Assembly: GCA_030524125.1 (NCBI GenBank)
Contig: JAUNHB010000006.1
Location: forward strand, 1 to 56,020
DNA: 56,020 nucleotides
Source: Eubacteriales bacterium
GTDB lineage: Bacteria > Bacillota > Clostridia > Lachnospirales > Lachnospiraceae
Reading direction: 5' to 3'
Shown in pieces: positions 1-9,009 of the stretch; position 1 is the stretch's first letter; each line of letters starts with the position of its first letter. Below the pieces are notes generated by a model. The model was not told the DNA's origin and searched no databases. It saw only the letters and a program-made list of their open reading frames with translations. A program made the translations under genes and the position numbers.

Positions 1-326
1 CCTACGACACTCTGTGGAATTTTATAGACAGCGCAAGGATGCAGGAGTGGAAAGAGAATATAGAGGAAAAAGAAGGAGGAATCGATATGTGTCTGGCGAT
101 TGAGGAGATGTATATGGACGGAAAGCGAGAAGGAGAAGAGAAAGGCAGAATCAACGGGACTGCGCAGGATATTTTCGACCTGCTGGAGGATCTCGGGGCG
201 ATCCCCACTCAGATCAGAGACGGCGTCGAAAAGCTGGCGAAGGAAATGAATCTTGAGAGGCTGCGGGCGCTGCTGAAAGTGGCGGCCCGGTGCGGGAGCT
301 TCGAGGAGTTCGAAAGACAGCTTTGA
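1..326 (+). CDS. Rpn-family PD-(D/E)XK nuclease / putative transposase, C-terminal end
   Basis: The reading frame (codons starting at base 3) is already open at the window edge, so the true start lies upstream; only about the last 107 residues are present, ending in TGA at 324-326. The visible part has the features typical of the tail of Rpn (recombination-promoting nuclease/putative transposase, PF12784-like) proteins: a charged helix with the pattern AIEEMYMDGKREGEEKGR, then a short helical domain (LLEDLGAIP...) that usually closes these proteins. The catalytic nuclease domain would be upstream and cannot be checked. Family assignment rests only on the tail, so it is moderate. Confidence 0.6.
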   Translation, partial: YDTLWNFIDSARMQEWKENIEEKEGGIDMCLAIEEMYMDGKREGEEKGRINGTAQDIFDLLEDLGAIPTQIRDGVEKLAKEMNLERLRALLKVAARCGSFEEFERQL

Positions 327-369
327 GAGCCGGAGCAGTCGGATGTGCGGTTCGACGCGTCTCTGTTTT

Positions 370-388
370 TTAACCGCCGGTTAATTTT
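370..388 (+). terminator. Short stem-loop with T tract after the Rpn-like gene
   Basis: TTAACC (370-375) pairs with GGTTAA (379-384) around a 3-base loop and is followed by TTTT. It lies 44 bases past the stop codon. The stem is short, so this is a weak terminator call. Confidence 0.35.
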
Positions 389-415
389 CCTGCCTTCTGT
401 TTAACGTCTGCTCAG

Positions 416-444
416 TTGCGGGCCGGATGCCGATTTGTTATGCT
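416..444 (+). promoter_or_regulatory. Possible promoter of the XRE regulator gene
   Basis: TTGCGG (416-421) and TATGCT (439-444) are separated by 17 bases, 46 bases before the ATG at 490. Matches are partial. Confidence 0.35.
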
Positions 445-489
445 GATAGCGGAAACGGAAAACGCACAGAGAACGAGGAGGATAAGGGA

Positions 490-1539
490 ATGGAGCTGGG
501 ACAGGTGATCCGGAAATATCGGAAGGAGAAGAATCTGACGCAGGAGGAAATGGCCGGAAGACTGGGGGTGACCGCTCCGGCGGTCAATAAGTGGGAGAGC
601 GGCGCGACCTGCCCGGACGTGACGCTGCTTTCGCCTATAGCGCGGCTTCTGGGCATTACCGTGGACACGCTGCTTTGTTTCCGGGAGGAGCCCACGGAGG
701 AGGAACTGAACGAGCTGCTGAAGGAAGCCTGCAAAAGACTGGAGGCCGATCCCTATGAGGAGGCGTTCCAGTGGGCCAGACGCGTGCTGGAGGAATACCC
801 GGACTGCGGGGCGCTGCTCTGGCAGATGGGACTGCTTCTGGATGTGTGGCGCATGAAAAAAATGCCGGAGGATTCTGAACAATATGACGAGTATTTCAGC
901 TCTCTGTACCGGCGGGCCATGGAGAACGGGGACGAGTCCGTCCGCTCGGGGGCGGCGGACGCGTTATTTCAGTTTTGCAGACGAAAAGGACAGTATGAGG
1001 AGGCAGAGAAGTGTCTGGAGTATTTTTCGGTCCGGGATGCGGGGAGGAAGCTGAAGAAGGCGCAGCTCCATCGGGATGCGGGACGCCGGGAGGAGGCGTA
1101 CCGCGCCTATGAGGAGCTTCTGTTTGCGGAATATCAGATCGTGTATCAGGCGATGCACGGCATTTACAGCATGGCCATGGAGGAGCGGGATATGGAGACG
1201 ACGCGCTGGATGGCGGACAAGCTGACGGAGCTGGCGCGGTGCTTCGACATGGGAAAATACGCGGAGGCCGCCGTCGGTCTTGAGGCCGCGATGCTCAGAC
1301 AGGATGCGGACGAGACGTTGAGGGCGGCAAAGTGTATGCTGGAGCAGGCGGGCCGGTCCTACAGCTTTACGGAATCGCCTCTCTATGCGCACATGCGTTT
1401 CAAGACGGTCACGGAGGATTTTTTCGGAAAGCTCAGAAAAGAGCTCCGGCAGCTGTTCCGGACAGACGAAAGCTTCCAGTTTTTAAAGGGCGACCGGCGG
1501 TGGGAAGAGCTTCTGGGGGAGACCGGGCCGGAGCGTTAG
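490..1539 (+). CDS. XRE-family transcriptional regulator with helical-repeat C-terminus
   Basis: The ATG at 490 is preceded by GAGGAGG (475-481) and opens directly into the helix-turn-helix (residues about 4-60: LGQVIRKYRKEKNLTQEEMAGRLGV...WESG); an upstream in-frame ATG at 427 would add an unlikely leader. Residues 70-349 are almost wholly alpha-helical and Glu/Arg/Leu rich, with YEEAEKCLEYF and REEAYRAYEELL units that resemble TPR repeats. Known relatives are cytoplasmic DNA-binding regulators whose helical domain may sense a peptide or partner protein; that role is inference here. The gene ends 4 bases into the convergent ABC permease gene, so the two may form an opposed pair. Target genes cannot be read from the sequence. 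Confidence 0.8.
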   Translation: MELGQVIRKYRKEKNLTQEEMAGRLGVTAPAVNKWESGATCPDVTLLSPIARLLGITVDTLLCFREEPTEEELNELLKEACKRLEADPYEEAFQWARRVLEEYPDCGALLWQMGLLLDVWRMKKMPEDSEQYDEYFSSLYRRAMENGDESVRSGAADALFQFCRRKGQYEEAEKCLEYFSVRDAGRKLKKAQLHRDAGRREEAYRAYEELLFAEYQIVYQAMHGIYSMAMEERDMETTRWMADKLTELARCFDMGKYAEAAVGLEAAMLRQDADETLRAAKCMLEQAGRSYSFTESPLYAHMRFKTVTEDFFGKLRKELRQLFRTDESFQFLKGDRRWEELLGETGPER

Positions 1540-3629
1540 ACTCCGGCGGTCTTGCGGGCCTGCCGGTCGGAAGCCCGGTACACGAGGTACAAGAAGGAGA
1601 GGATGAGCGCCGAGACGCCCAGCAGGACGGTCAGATTCTGAAGCTCGTCTGCGGTAAAGCGCTGGTCGTTCGTCCAGCACAGACCGGCGCAGAAGCCCCA
1701 CCCGATCAGGCAGCCCAGCAGACCGGGATACTGGAAAATGCGGGCGAGCTGTTTTCTCAAAATACGTCGGCGGTAGGAGCGGTCGGCGCCCAGCTTTTCC
1801 AGACTGGAAAAAACCGGCCGGTTCTGTTCGGCGACGGAGACGCTCCGCACGTAGCACATGACGGCCACCGCAGACAGGGAGATGATGAAAATATACAGGC
1901 AGAGCATGACATAGATGCCGATCAGCTGTATCCGGTCCTGAAGCGTTACGATGGCAAAGGACGGCGCGTATTTCCAGTCGGAGAGCAGCATAGTATTGTC
2001 CGGGGACAGGCCGACGGTCCCGGCATAGACGTAGTCCTCCCCGGCGGCGAGGGCCTGTTGTTCCTCCCACTTGTCGTAGAGGTACAGATGATCGGAGAGC
2101 GCCGTCGCGCGCTGCGTGTACAGGGTGAGAAGCTCCTTTCCAAAGGCGTAGGAGTCCGTCCCGTCCTGCGCGTCAAAGAGCACGAGCTCTTCTTTCCATG
2201 CATCGGAAAGGCCGTCCGTCATGGCGGCATAGTCGATATCGTTCAGCACATAGGCGAAGGGCTCGCTCATGGAGCATAAGTTGTCGTGCTCAGTGAAGCC
2301 CTCATAGGTCAGGGAGAGGGACGTTCCGTTCTCCGGATGCATGATCTCATACAGGCCGTCCCGAAGATCCCAGACGTTCTCTTTGTAGTCGGTGGGGACG
2401 ATCGTCCGATAATGACCCTCCTTCACATGGATCTCCTGTCCGGTCAGGGCGGTATAGGCGTCGGCGGAGAGAAAGAGCGCCAGTCTGGACCGGTGAAAAT
2501 CCGCATCGACATACCGGCCGTCCTCATAGTCGGTTCCGCGATAGGAGATCACCAGATTGATCGCCTGCCGTCTGGCATAATCCGTGAGCACGACGCCGTG
2601 CCGGTCCGCGGCGCGCCCGATCTTCTCCAGAGTCAGCTGCTGTTCCCCGGCCGGATAGTGCATGGCGTAGGCTTTTCCGTTCGTAAGGTTCACGGAACCG
2701 CCGGCGCTGCTGTACAGAAGGCCGTAGAAAGCGGAGAACAGGCAGGAGAACAAAAGCAGCACGATCACGCACATACTCCGGGTGGCGGATTTTGCGGAAA
2801 AACGCATGAGGCTTACGGAAACCATGTTCCGGTAAAAGGCGTCCTTCTTTTTTGTGAGCCGGTTCTGCGCCATCGCGCTTAACAGGATCAGATAGATGCC
2901 TGCGACGGACAAGAGATAAAGGAAGGAGGTTCCGGGAAATACTCTGCGAAGCAGGAGCAGAGTCAGTTGGTTGATCCCCAGTCCGGCCGCCAGCCCGGCG
3001 ACTGTGAGGACGACGCCCAGCGGAAATACCCATGGGCGGATCTCGCGGACCATCTCCGTTTTCTGGGAGGTTTTCAGCACCTCCATGAGATCCTGCCGAC
3101 TGACGAAACTTTTTCCCATCAGGCTCAGGATCAGCGCCAGAACGAGCGCGTAGACAAGCGCCGCGTACAGTCCTCCGGCTCCGAAGCGATAGGACATTTC
3201 CGGCGTGGATACCAGAAACAGTTCAAACAGCTTCCAGATCAGAAAGGAAGCGGGCAGACCGAGAAGGACGCCGAGGGCCGCAGCGGAGACGGTGAGGGAG
3301 AAAAGCTCCCGGAAGAGAGCCTGCGTCAACGTCCGCTTCGATGCGCCCAGCGCCAGCAGGACGCCAAATTCCCGGCTTTTGCGGCGGAAGAACAGGGTGG
3401 AGGCATACACCGTGAAGATGGCGCAGCCGACGGCGGTGGCTCCCAGCAGAAGCATCGCCATCTTGCGGGTGTCCCCTCCCTCGGGGAGAAATTCCTGCAC
3501 CGTCGGGCCGAAATACAGGAAGGCGAACGCGCTGATCAGGAAGACGGACAGGAAGATACAAAAGCCGAGAAGACGGTACTGTCCCGCATTTTTAGCTCTC
3601 AGTTTTTGAAGCAGTTTATTCAGCGTCAT
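1536..3629 (-). CDS. BceB-like FtsX-family ABC transporter permease
   Basis: A 697-residue membrane protein. The ATG at 3629 lies just after GGGAGGTGATC, better than the GTG at 3638 that sits inside that ribosome site. Several membrane segments occur in the N-terminal half, followed by a segment near residues 290-310, then an extracytoplasmic stretch of roughly 250 residues, then closing segments. This is the layout of BceB-type permeases, which with their ATPase move or sense peptide antibiotics and similar envelope-active compounds. The motif REFGVLLALGASKRTL is the usual FtsX coupling region. The ATPase gene lies immediately upstream (its stop overlaps this start by 14 bases), so they form one operon. 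Substrate unknown. The neighbouring regulators are LytTR/GHKL rather than the usual BceRS pair. Confidence 0.85.
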   Translation of the reverse strand: MTLNKLLQKLRAKNAGQYRLLGFCIFLSVFLISAFAFLYFGPTVQEFLPEGGDTRKMAMLLLGATAVGCAIFTVYASTLFFRRKSREFGVLLALGASKRTLTQALFRELFSLTVSAAALGVLLGLPASFLIWKLFELFLVSTPEMSYRFGAGGLYAALVYALVLALILSLMGKSFVSRQDLMEVLKTSQKTEMVREIRPWVFPLGVVLTVAGLAAGLGINQLTLLLLRRVFPGTSFLYLLSVAGIYLILLSAMAQNRLTKKKDAFYRNMVSVSLMRFSAKSATRSMCVIVLLLFSCLFSAFYGLLYSSAGGSVNLTNGKAYAMHYPAGEQQLTLEKIGRAADRHGVVLTDYARRQAINLVISYRGTDYEDGRYVDADFHRSRLALFLSADAYTALTGQEIHVKEGHYRTIVPTDYKENVWDLRDGLYEIMHPENGTSLSLTYEGFTEHDNLCSMSEPFAYVLNDIDYAAMTDGLSDAWKEELVLFDAQDGTDSYAFGKELLTLYTQRATALSDHLYLYDKWEEQQALAAGEDYVYAGTVGLSPDNTMLLSDWKYAPSFAIVTLQDRIQLIGIYVMLCLYIFIISLSAVAVMCYVRSVSVAEQNRPVFSSLEKLGADRSYRRRILRKQLARIFQYPGLLGCLIGWGFCAGLCWTNDQRFTADELQNLTVLLGVSALILSFLYLVYRASDRQARKTAGV

Positions 3630-4371
3630 CAAGATCACCTCCCAGCTCGCGCAGTACGTTTAACAGTTCATCCATAAATTCCCGGCGGCCGCTTTCGCGT
3701 GTGAGCTCCTGATGGATGGCCCCGTCCTTGAGGACGATGACCCGGTCGCAGAAGGAGGCGGCGTAGCTGTCGTGCGTCACCATGAGAATGGTGGAGTTCA
3801 AGTCGCGCTTTGCGGTCAGGAAGGCGTCGATAACGGCGCGGCAGGATCTGCTGTCCAGATTTCCGGTGGGCTCGTCGGCAAGGATGATGTAGGGCCGGTT
3901 CATCAGCGCTCTGGCGACGGCGGTGCGCTGCTTCTCTCCGCCGGAGATTTCCGCCGGATATTTTCCTTCGATCTTCCCGATGCCGAAGAGGCCGCAGAGC
4001 CGGCGCGCCGTTTCCTCCATCTGCAACACAGGCTTTTTGGCGATGACCTGCGGCAGACAGATATTTTCAAAGACCGTCAGCCCGTCCAGCAGCATAAAAT
4101 CCTGAAAGACAAAACCCAGATGGCGGTTGCGGATCCGGGCGAGCCGGTCCTCCGAAAGTCCGGCGAGGGGATCGCCGTTTAGAAGGATCTGCCCGCCGTC
4201 GTGGGGGATGAAGCAGGAAAGGCAGTTCAGAAGCGTCGTCTTTCCACTGCCGGACGGTCCCATGACCGCCACAAACTCGCCCTTTCTGACATGAAAGGAA
4301 AGATCCTTTAGGACGGGGAAGCTGGCGGCTCCTGTTCGATAGGTTTTGCTTAAATGAGTGACCTGAAGCAT
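3616..4371 (-). CDS. ABC transporter ATP-binding protein (BceA/LolD type)
   Basis: A 251-residue cytoplasmic ATPase: Walker A GPSGSGKTT at residues 38-46, Q-loop near VFQDF (88-92), signature SGGEKQR from 143, Walker B IILADE to 167, D-loop NLDS and switch His in VTHD. Length and the ISGGEKQR signature fit the MacB/LolD/BceA group that energises FtsX-type permeases. The ATG at 4371 has AGGTATCAT upstream. It is the first gene of a two-gene operon with the BceB-like permease and is transcribed away from the LytTR regulator at 4606, whose shared intergenic region holds a candidate regulator site. Function in peptide-antibiotic detoxification or sensing is an inference from the family. Confidence 0.9.
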   Translation of the reverse strand: MLQVTHLSKTYRTGAASFPVLKDLSFHVRKGEFVAVMGPSGSGKTTLLNCLSCFIPHDGGQILLNGDPLAGLSEDRLARIRNRHLGFVFQDFMLLDGLTVFENICLPQVIAKKPVLQMEETARRLCGLFGIGKIEGKYPAEISGGEKQRTAVARALMNRPYIILADEPTGNLDSRSCRAVIDAFLTAKRDLNSTILMVTHDSYAASFCDRVIVLKDGAIHQELTRESGRREFMDELLNVLRELGGDLDDAE

Positions 4372-4396
4372 ATGATACCTCCATTTCGTGTTGATG

Positions 4397-4461
4397 CAGC
4401 CCGCGCCATTCGCAAAGCCGCGCTGACGCGGCTGCCTTTGCTTCCTGCTGGCTGAACTGTT
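4397..4461. repeat. Dispersed palindrome-type repeat, short copy
   Basis: Bases 4397-4430 are identical over 34 bases to 42365-42398, and the end (GGCTGGCTGAACTGTT region, to 4461) matches 42492-42507. The longer copy has about 80 extra internal bases. Here the right end continues into a perfect hairpin, AACTGTT GGG AACAGTT. The position is the divergent promoter region between the ABC transporter and the LytTR regulator genes. Confidence 0.75.
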
Positions 4462-4510
4462 GGGAACAGTTTAATCCAATACGGCGTCGAAAAACAGGGA
4501 TCTGACCGTC

Positions 4511-4555
4511 ATGTTTGGCATTCTTTCTGTCAAGTTTGGAAAAGTGTGTTAAAAT
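4511..4555 (+). promoter_or_regulatory. Candidate LytTR binding site and promoter of the regulator-kinase operon
   Basis: Two imperfect direct repeats share GTTTGG (4513-4518 in ATGTTTGGC, 4534-4539 in AAGTTTGGA), 21 bases apart. LytTR response regulators are known to bind paired 9-bp direct repeats spaced by two helical turns. A -10-like TAAAAT lies at 4550-4555. The site therefore fits autoregulation of the adjacent LytTR gene; binding itself is inference. Confidence 0.45.
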
Positions 4556-4605
4556 AAAAAATGGCGCGGGCTGAAACTGAAAAGAGATGAAGAGAGAAAG
4601 AGCAT

Positions 4606-5304
4606 ATGAGGATCGGTATTTGCGACGACGAACGGGAGCTTCGTCTGGCATTGAAAAAAGTGATCGAGCCGCAGCTTCAGCTGATGGGCGCGGCGTATGA
4701 GATCGAGGAGTACGCTTCCGGGGAGGAGCTTTTAGGAGGGATCTCCGGGGGAGGGCCGGAGATTTTGTTTCTGGACATCGAGATGGGAACGCTGAACGGC
4801 ATGGAGGCGGCGAGAGCGCTCCGCAGGACGTGTCCCGATACGGTCCTTATTTTTGTGACCGCCTATCCGGATTTTGTGTTTCAGGGGTACGAGGTACATG
4901 CCTTTCACTATCTGTTGAAGCCTTATAGAGAAGAAAAGATCAAAGAAGTGCTGCGCCTTGCCGTCGAGGCCGCGGGGGCGCGCAGGGAACAGTATTATCT
5001 GGTGGAGCAAAAGAGCGGCTCGTACAGGCTGCCGCTTGGGCAGGTGCGCTATTTCCGGAGCGAGCGCAGGAAGACGGAGGCGCATCTGGCGGAGGAGACG
5101 CTGGAGTTTTACGGGAAGCTGAGCGATCTGGAGGCGGAGCTGCCGGACTACTTTGTGCGCAGTCACAACCGGTATCTGGTCAATCTGAACTATGTGACCA
5201 GACTGGAGGGGACGTTTTGCATCTGCGGCGGGGAGGAGATCCCCGTGAGCCGGGCCTGCAGGCAGGAGCTGGCGACGGCTTTCGCGAGAAGCATGCTGGG
5301 ATAG
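4606..5304 (+). CDS. LytTR-family response regulator
   Basis: A 232-residue protein: receiver domain at residues 1-120 with acidic pair D7/D8, phosphoacceptor D57 in LFLDIEMG, T/S region FVTAY and K in LLKPY, followed by a LytTR DNA-binding domain (about 130-230) with the characteristic FVRSHNRYLVNLNYV stretch. Proteins of this class (AgrA, VirR, LytR) control peptide signalling, envelope or bacteriocin genes. The start at 4606 is preceded by AGAGAAAGAG. The GHKL sensor kinase follows 12 bases after the stop, and the BceAB-like transporter is divergent, so the likely circuit is kinase, regulator and transporter for an envelope-active compound. Confidence 0.9.
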   Translation: MRIGICDDERELRLALKKVIEPQLQLMGAAYEIEEYASGEELLGGISGGGPEILFLDIEMGTLNGMEAARALRRTCPDTVLIFVTAYPDFVFQGYEVHAFHYLLKPYREEKIKEVLRLAVEAAGARREQYYLVEQKSGSYRLPLGQVRYFRSERRKTEAHLAEETLEFYGKLSDLEAELPDYFVRSHNRYLVNLNYVTRLEGTFCICGGEEIPVSRACRQELATAFARSMLG

Positions 5305-5316
5305 GAGGGACGGAGC

Positions 5317-6626
5317 ATGTGGGACATACTGGAGCAGATCGCATGGTGGATGAGCGTGCCGTGCGCACTGGCGGAAGGATGGTTTTTTTCAGGCTTCTGG
5401 CCTGTCTGATGAAGCCGCGCAGGCAGCGTCTGCTCAGACTGGCGGCGGTCGTTGGCTATGCGCAGGTGACGACCGTGATCGTGATCCCGCAGGATCCGGT
5501 CAACATTACATGGATGCTGCCGGTGTTTCTCGTCTGCAACTGGCTGGCCTTTGAGGAGGGCTGGCTGATCCGGCTGTCCGCCGCGATGCTGTTTTATCCG
5601 ATCGTGGCGGCGCTCAATTTTATTCTGCATGTGACGACAGGGGGCGTTCTGGACCGCTGGTTTCCGGACGATCTGGCCGGGTTGACGGCGAAAAACGGCG
5701 CGATCACGTCGCTGCTTGCCTGCGCGTTCACATTGTTCTGGCTGCTGTTGTGGAAGCTTTTCGCAAGACGGCTGGACGGGATCCGCGGGACGCTGGATGT
5801 GCGGTCGTGGATCCTGCTGGACGTGATCTGCGCCGCATCCATGGCCGCGGTGTTCAGCAATATTTATTTCTCGCCGGACAAAAGCTATCTGATGATCCCG
5901 GGCATGATCGCCTGCATTGCGACCAACATTGGAAGCATGGATCTGGCGGTCCATCTGGCGGACAGCATCCGCTCGGAGCTGGAGCGGAAAAACCTGCGCT
6001 TTCAGCAGGACTACTATGAGGAGCTGGAGAGGAATCAGCTTCAGATCCGAAGACTCCGGCATGATATGAACAATCAGCTGGCGGCGGTGGGAGCCCTGCT
6101 GGGTGAGAAGCGGTATCCGGAGGCGGAGGAGTATTTTGCGCAGATGACAAGCCGGACGGACAGAGCCGGAGGGACGCCCGGCGGACGGAGATTCTGCGGA
6201 CAGCGGATGGTCAACGCTCTGCTGAACCTGAAATATCAGGAGGCGTCGGAGTTGGGCGCCGATCTTTTCTTTCATGTGGACATCGACCGTCTTCTGGGCG
6301 TGGATGAGATCAGCCTCTGCACGATCTTCGGGAACACGCTGGACAACGCGCTGGAGGCCTGCCGGAAGATGGGGCCGGACGCCGAAAGGAGGATCTCGGT
6401 AAAGGCCCGTTACGCCGAAAGCGGTTATTTCAGCTATGAGATCGTAAACACCAAGCAAAACGAGATCCGCGAGAAAAAAGGAAAGCTTCTGACGGACAAG
6501 GAGGACGCCGGATCCCACGGCCTCGGCGTCGCTTCCGTGCGGGAGATCGTGGAGCGGTACCAGGGTACGATGGATCTTTCGTACACGGAAGAAGAGTTCC
6601 GGGTGGTATTGCTGATCGAGTGCTGA
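5317..6626 (+). CDS. GHKL sensor histidine kinase (AgrC-like) with apparent frameshift
   Basis: The natural start is the ATG at 5317 (AGGAGG at 5303-5308), giving MWDILEQIAWWMSVPCALAEGWFF, a normal N-terminus for this family. That frame runs to a TGA at 5407-5409. The rest of the protein continues in another frame from just after a T7 run (5383-5389): FRLLACLMKPRRQ and onward. Adding one T to the run would join them. Downstream there are about six membrane segments, then the H-box RRLRHDMNNQLAAVG, N-box NTLDNALEAC and G-box GLGVASVREIVERYQG. It would autophosphorylate and pass phosphate to the LytTR regulator upstream. Either the gene is disrupted, the T run is a sequencing error, or slippage on the run restores it. 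Confidence 0.75.
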
Positions 6627-6678
6627 CGGAGGCATGGATCGCCAGCACTCTCAGAGCGATATGCAGAAGCTTCGCAGC

Positions 6679-9009
6679 CTAAGGCCCGTCGACCGCCTCG
6701 GTGACCGCCGTGCGCAGGATCCGTCTGGCGGGGGCGAAGACCGCGGCGGCAGCGGCGGCCAGGTCGAAGATAACGATCATGCCAAGCAGCGCCGCCGGAA
6801 GCTTCCACGGCATTCCAAAATAGCGGGTGAGCAGACGGACGTACAGGAGGCGGCTGAGCAGAAGCCCTGCGCCGCAGCCAATCAAAAGCCCGGAGAACGC
6901 GTAAGTGAACGCCTCCGACGCGATCATCCGGACGAGCTGGCCGTCGTCCATCCCGACCGCCCGCATGACGCCGTACTGTTTCGTGCGTGCGGCCACGCTC
7001 ATGGAAACGCTGTTGATGATGTTGAACAGCGCGATCAGGGCGAGGATCGCAAGAAAGCTGTAAACGACCAGAGCCGACGCCAGATAGGTCGCGCGGTCCT
7101 GCCGGTTGCTCTCCCGCAGATCGCTGAACACGACGTCGTCCGCGGCAAGAGCGACGATCTGCGCGGCAGTTTCATCATCGGCCTCCTTTTCGAGCTGGAC
7201 GCCGATCAGGCTGTAATCCTGCTCGCCCGTCAGCCGTTCAAAGGTCTCGTCGGAGCAGATCACGCTGTATGCGCCGGAAAAGACGCCCTCGGACACGGCG
7301 CAGGCGACCGTGAGCGTCTCCCCCGCGACCGTGACCGTATCTCCCGGTTTCAGAGGATTTTCCTTGTCCGTCACGGTCACGACCTGCCTGCTGTCCCCGC
7401 GGATGGCAGAGAGGTCGCCCTGCGTCACATCGTCCGCCGCGGCGTCCAGAAGTGCGTCGCTGTAAGAGATCAGATCCACGTGATCGACGCCCTCCCGGGA
7501 CGAGACCGCCGGAACGTGCTCCATGTAGGAGCAGCCAAACACGCGGCTGACGCCGGGAACAGCGCCGATCTCATCGAGCAGATCCCGGTTCAGGACCCGT
7601 TCGTTGGCGTACCCGCCGAGCGTGAGATCCGGCTGCCATGACCGAAGAGAGGGCAGCAGGGCGCGCGCAAAGTCGAGGCCAACCGAAAAGCAGAGGAACA
7701 GGATGATGCTGAGCGAAAAGCTGGCCGTGATCAGCACGAAATTCTTTTTGGAGGCGACGGCATGGTGAGCGCCTAAGCTTCGCTCCGCCTTTCCAAAGCG
7801 CAGCTTCAGAGGACGCCGCGCCGAATACGCGGGCTGTGCGCTGCCGCAGACCGCCTCCATGGGAGAGATCCTGGAGGCGCGTCTGGCCGGGGACTGCGCC
7901 GCCAGCAGGACCGTCACGATCCCTGCGCAGGCGCCGCTGACCAGCCCTACGGGACTTACAGACAGCACGGGCATGGAGGAAAATTCGCCTCCGACGCCGA
8001 AGCGGAGCGCGGCGCAGATCCCCCAGCTTACGACCGTCCCGAGAAGGAGTCCGGCCGGGACTGCCGTGCGGCACCAGCTCAGAGCTTCCAGCCGGACATA
8101 GCGGAGGATCTGCCGGCGGCTCGCGCCGATACAGCGCAGCATACCGAAAAATTTTGTCCGCTGGGCGACGTTGCTGTTGAGGCTGCCGGAGATCATCAGA
8201 ACGCCGGCAGCCAGCACAAGAATAAATAAAACAGCCGCGATCCCGTAAAGATTTCTGACAGATTCCCTGCCGCTCATCCCCGAAAGTCCCATGACCGCCG
8301 TGTTTTCGGAAATGCTCTCCTCCGAAAGCCCGTACCGCCGCGCAAGCTGCGCCGATGCTTCCGCCGCCGTGGAAGCGTTTTGAAACCGGACATAGAAGGA
8401 CGGGATGCCGGAGACGTCGTTTTGCTCCATGAGCGCGGCGAACGCCGTCCGGGTCATGGAAACGTTGATCAGATACGTCTGGCCCGCATAGTAGGAGCGG
8501 TCGTCCGAACCGAAGCCGGAGACGGTGAAGACGGAGCTTCCCTGAGGCGTCTGCAAGGTCACGCGGTCGCCGGTCTGCACGTCCAGGGCGAGCTTTGCGT
8601 TGGAGCTGAGCATGACCTCGCGGTCATCTTTCGGAAAAGAGCCTTCCTCGACCGCGTTCACGAGCTGCGTCATGTAGACGCTGTCCGCTCCGGTCAGGGC
8701 GGCCTTTTTTCCTTCGATGTACCAGTCTTGCGCCGCATCCGAGTTGAAGGTCTCTGACCATCCGGCGGCGGCCACGTCGGAGCGAAGGGCGATCTCCGCC
8801 GCCGCATGCGTCGAGATCCCTTCGAGACATAGATGCCAGCTTCCGTGCTTTTCCAGAAGGGAGCCGCTCTCCGCGCGGAGGAACATTTGCGCGACGCTGA
8901 AGATGGAGGTCACCAGAAGGACGGAGATCAGGATGCACAGGATCGTCATGCGGTTCTGGCGTCTGTGCAGCCTGGCGGAAATGGGGATGAGCTGAAGATA
9001 GCTGTTCAT
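6679..9009 (-). CDS. FtsX-family ABC transporter permease (MacB-like, 776 aa)
   Basis: The protein starts with a cytoplasmic basic stretch and a membrane segment at residues 21-41, then an extracytoplasmic domain of about 200 residues, then a FtsX core (VLFILVLAAGVLMISGSLNSNVAQRTKFFGMLRCIGASRRQI), a second extracytoplasmic domain, and a final FtsX core near the C-terminus (ARTKQYGVMRAVGMDDGQL). Two FtsX repeats in one chain is the layout of permeases that act as a monomer with one ATPase. Its ATG overlaps the stop of the ATPase gene (4-base ATGA overlap). Family members export or extract lipoproteins, peptides or antibiotics; the substrate here is unknown. It is convergent with the GHKL kinase gene. 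Confidence 0.85.
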   Translation of the reverse strand: MNSYLQLIPISARLHRRQNRMTILCILISVLLVTSIFSVAQMFLRAESGSLLEKHGSWHLCLEGISTHAAAEIALRSDVAAAGWSETFNSDAAQDWYIEGKKAALTGADSVYMTQLVNAVEEGSFPKDDREVMLSSNAKLALDVQTGDRVTLQTPQGSSVFTVSGFGSDDRSYYAGQTYLINVSMTRTAFAALMEQNDVSGIPSFYVRFQNASTAAEASAQLARRYGLSEESISENTAVMGLSGMSGRESVRNLYGIAAVLFILVLAAGVLMISGSLNSNVAQRTKFFGMLRCIGASRRQILRYVRLEALSWCRTAVPAGLLLGTVVSWGICAALRFGVGGEFSSMPVLSVSPVGLVSGACAGIVTVLLAAQSPARRASRISPMEAVCGSAQPAYSARRPLKLRFGKAERSLGAHHAVASKKNFVLITASFSLSIILFLCFSVGLDFARALLPSLRSWQPDLTLGGYANERVLNRDLLDEIGAVPGVSRVFGCSYMEHVPAVSSREGVDHVDLISYSDALLDAAADDVTQGDLSAIRGDSRQVVTVTDKENPLKPGDTVTVAGETLTVACAVSEGVFSGAYSVICSDETFERLTGEQDYSLIGVQLEKEADDETAAQIVALAADDVVFSDLRESNRQDRATYLASALVVYSFLAILALIALFNIINSVSMSVAARTKQYGVMRAVGMDDGQLVRMIASEAFTYAFSGLLIGCGAGLLLSRLLYVRLLTRYFGMPWKLPAALLGMIVIFDLAAAAAAVFAPARRILRTAVTEAVDGP

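Noticed and set aside
1332-2279. Long open frames opposite the FtsX permease and other GC-rich genes
   Set aside because: They are Arg/Pro/Gly-rich shadows of the true genes on the other strand, with no ribosome sites or recognisable domains.
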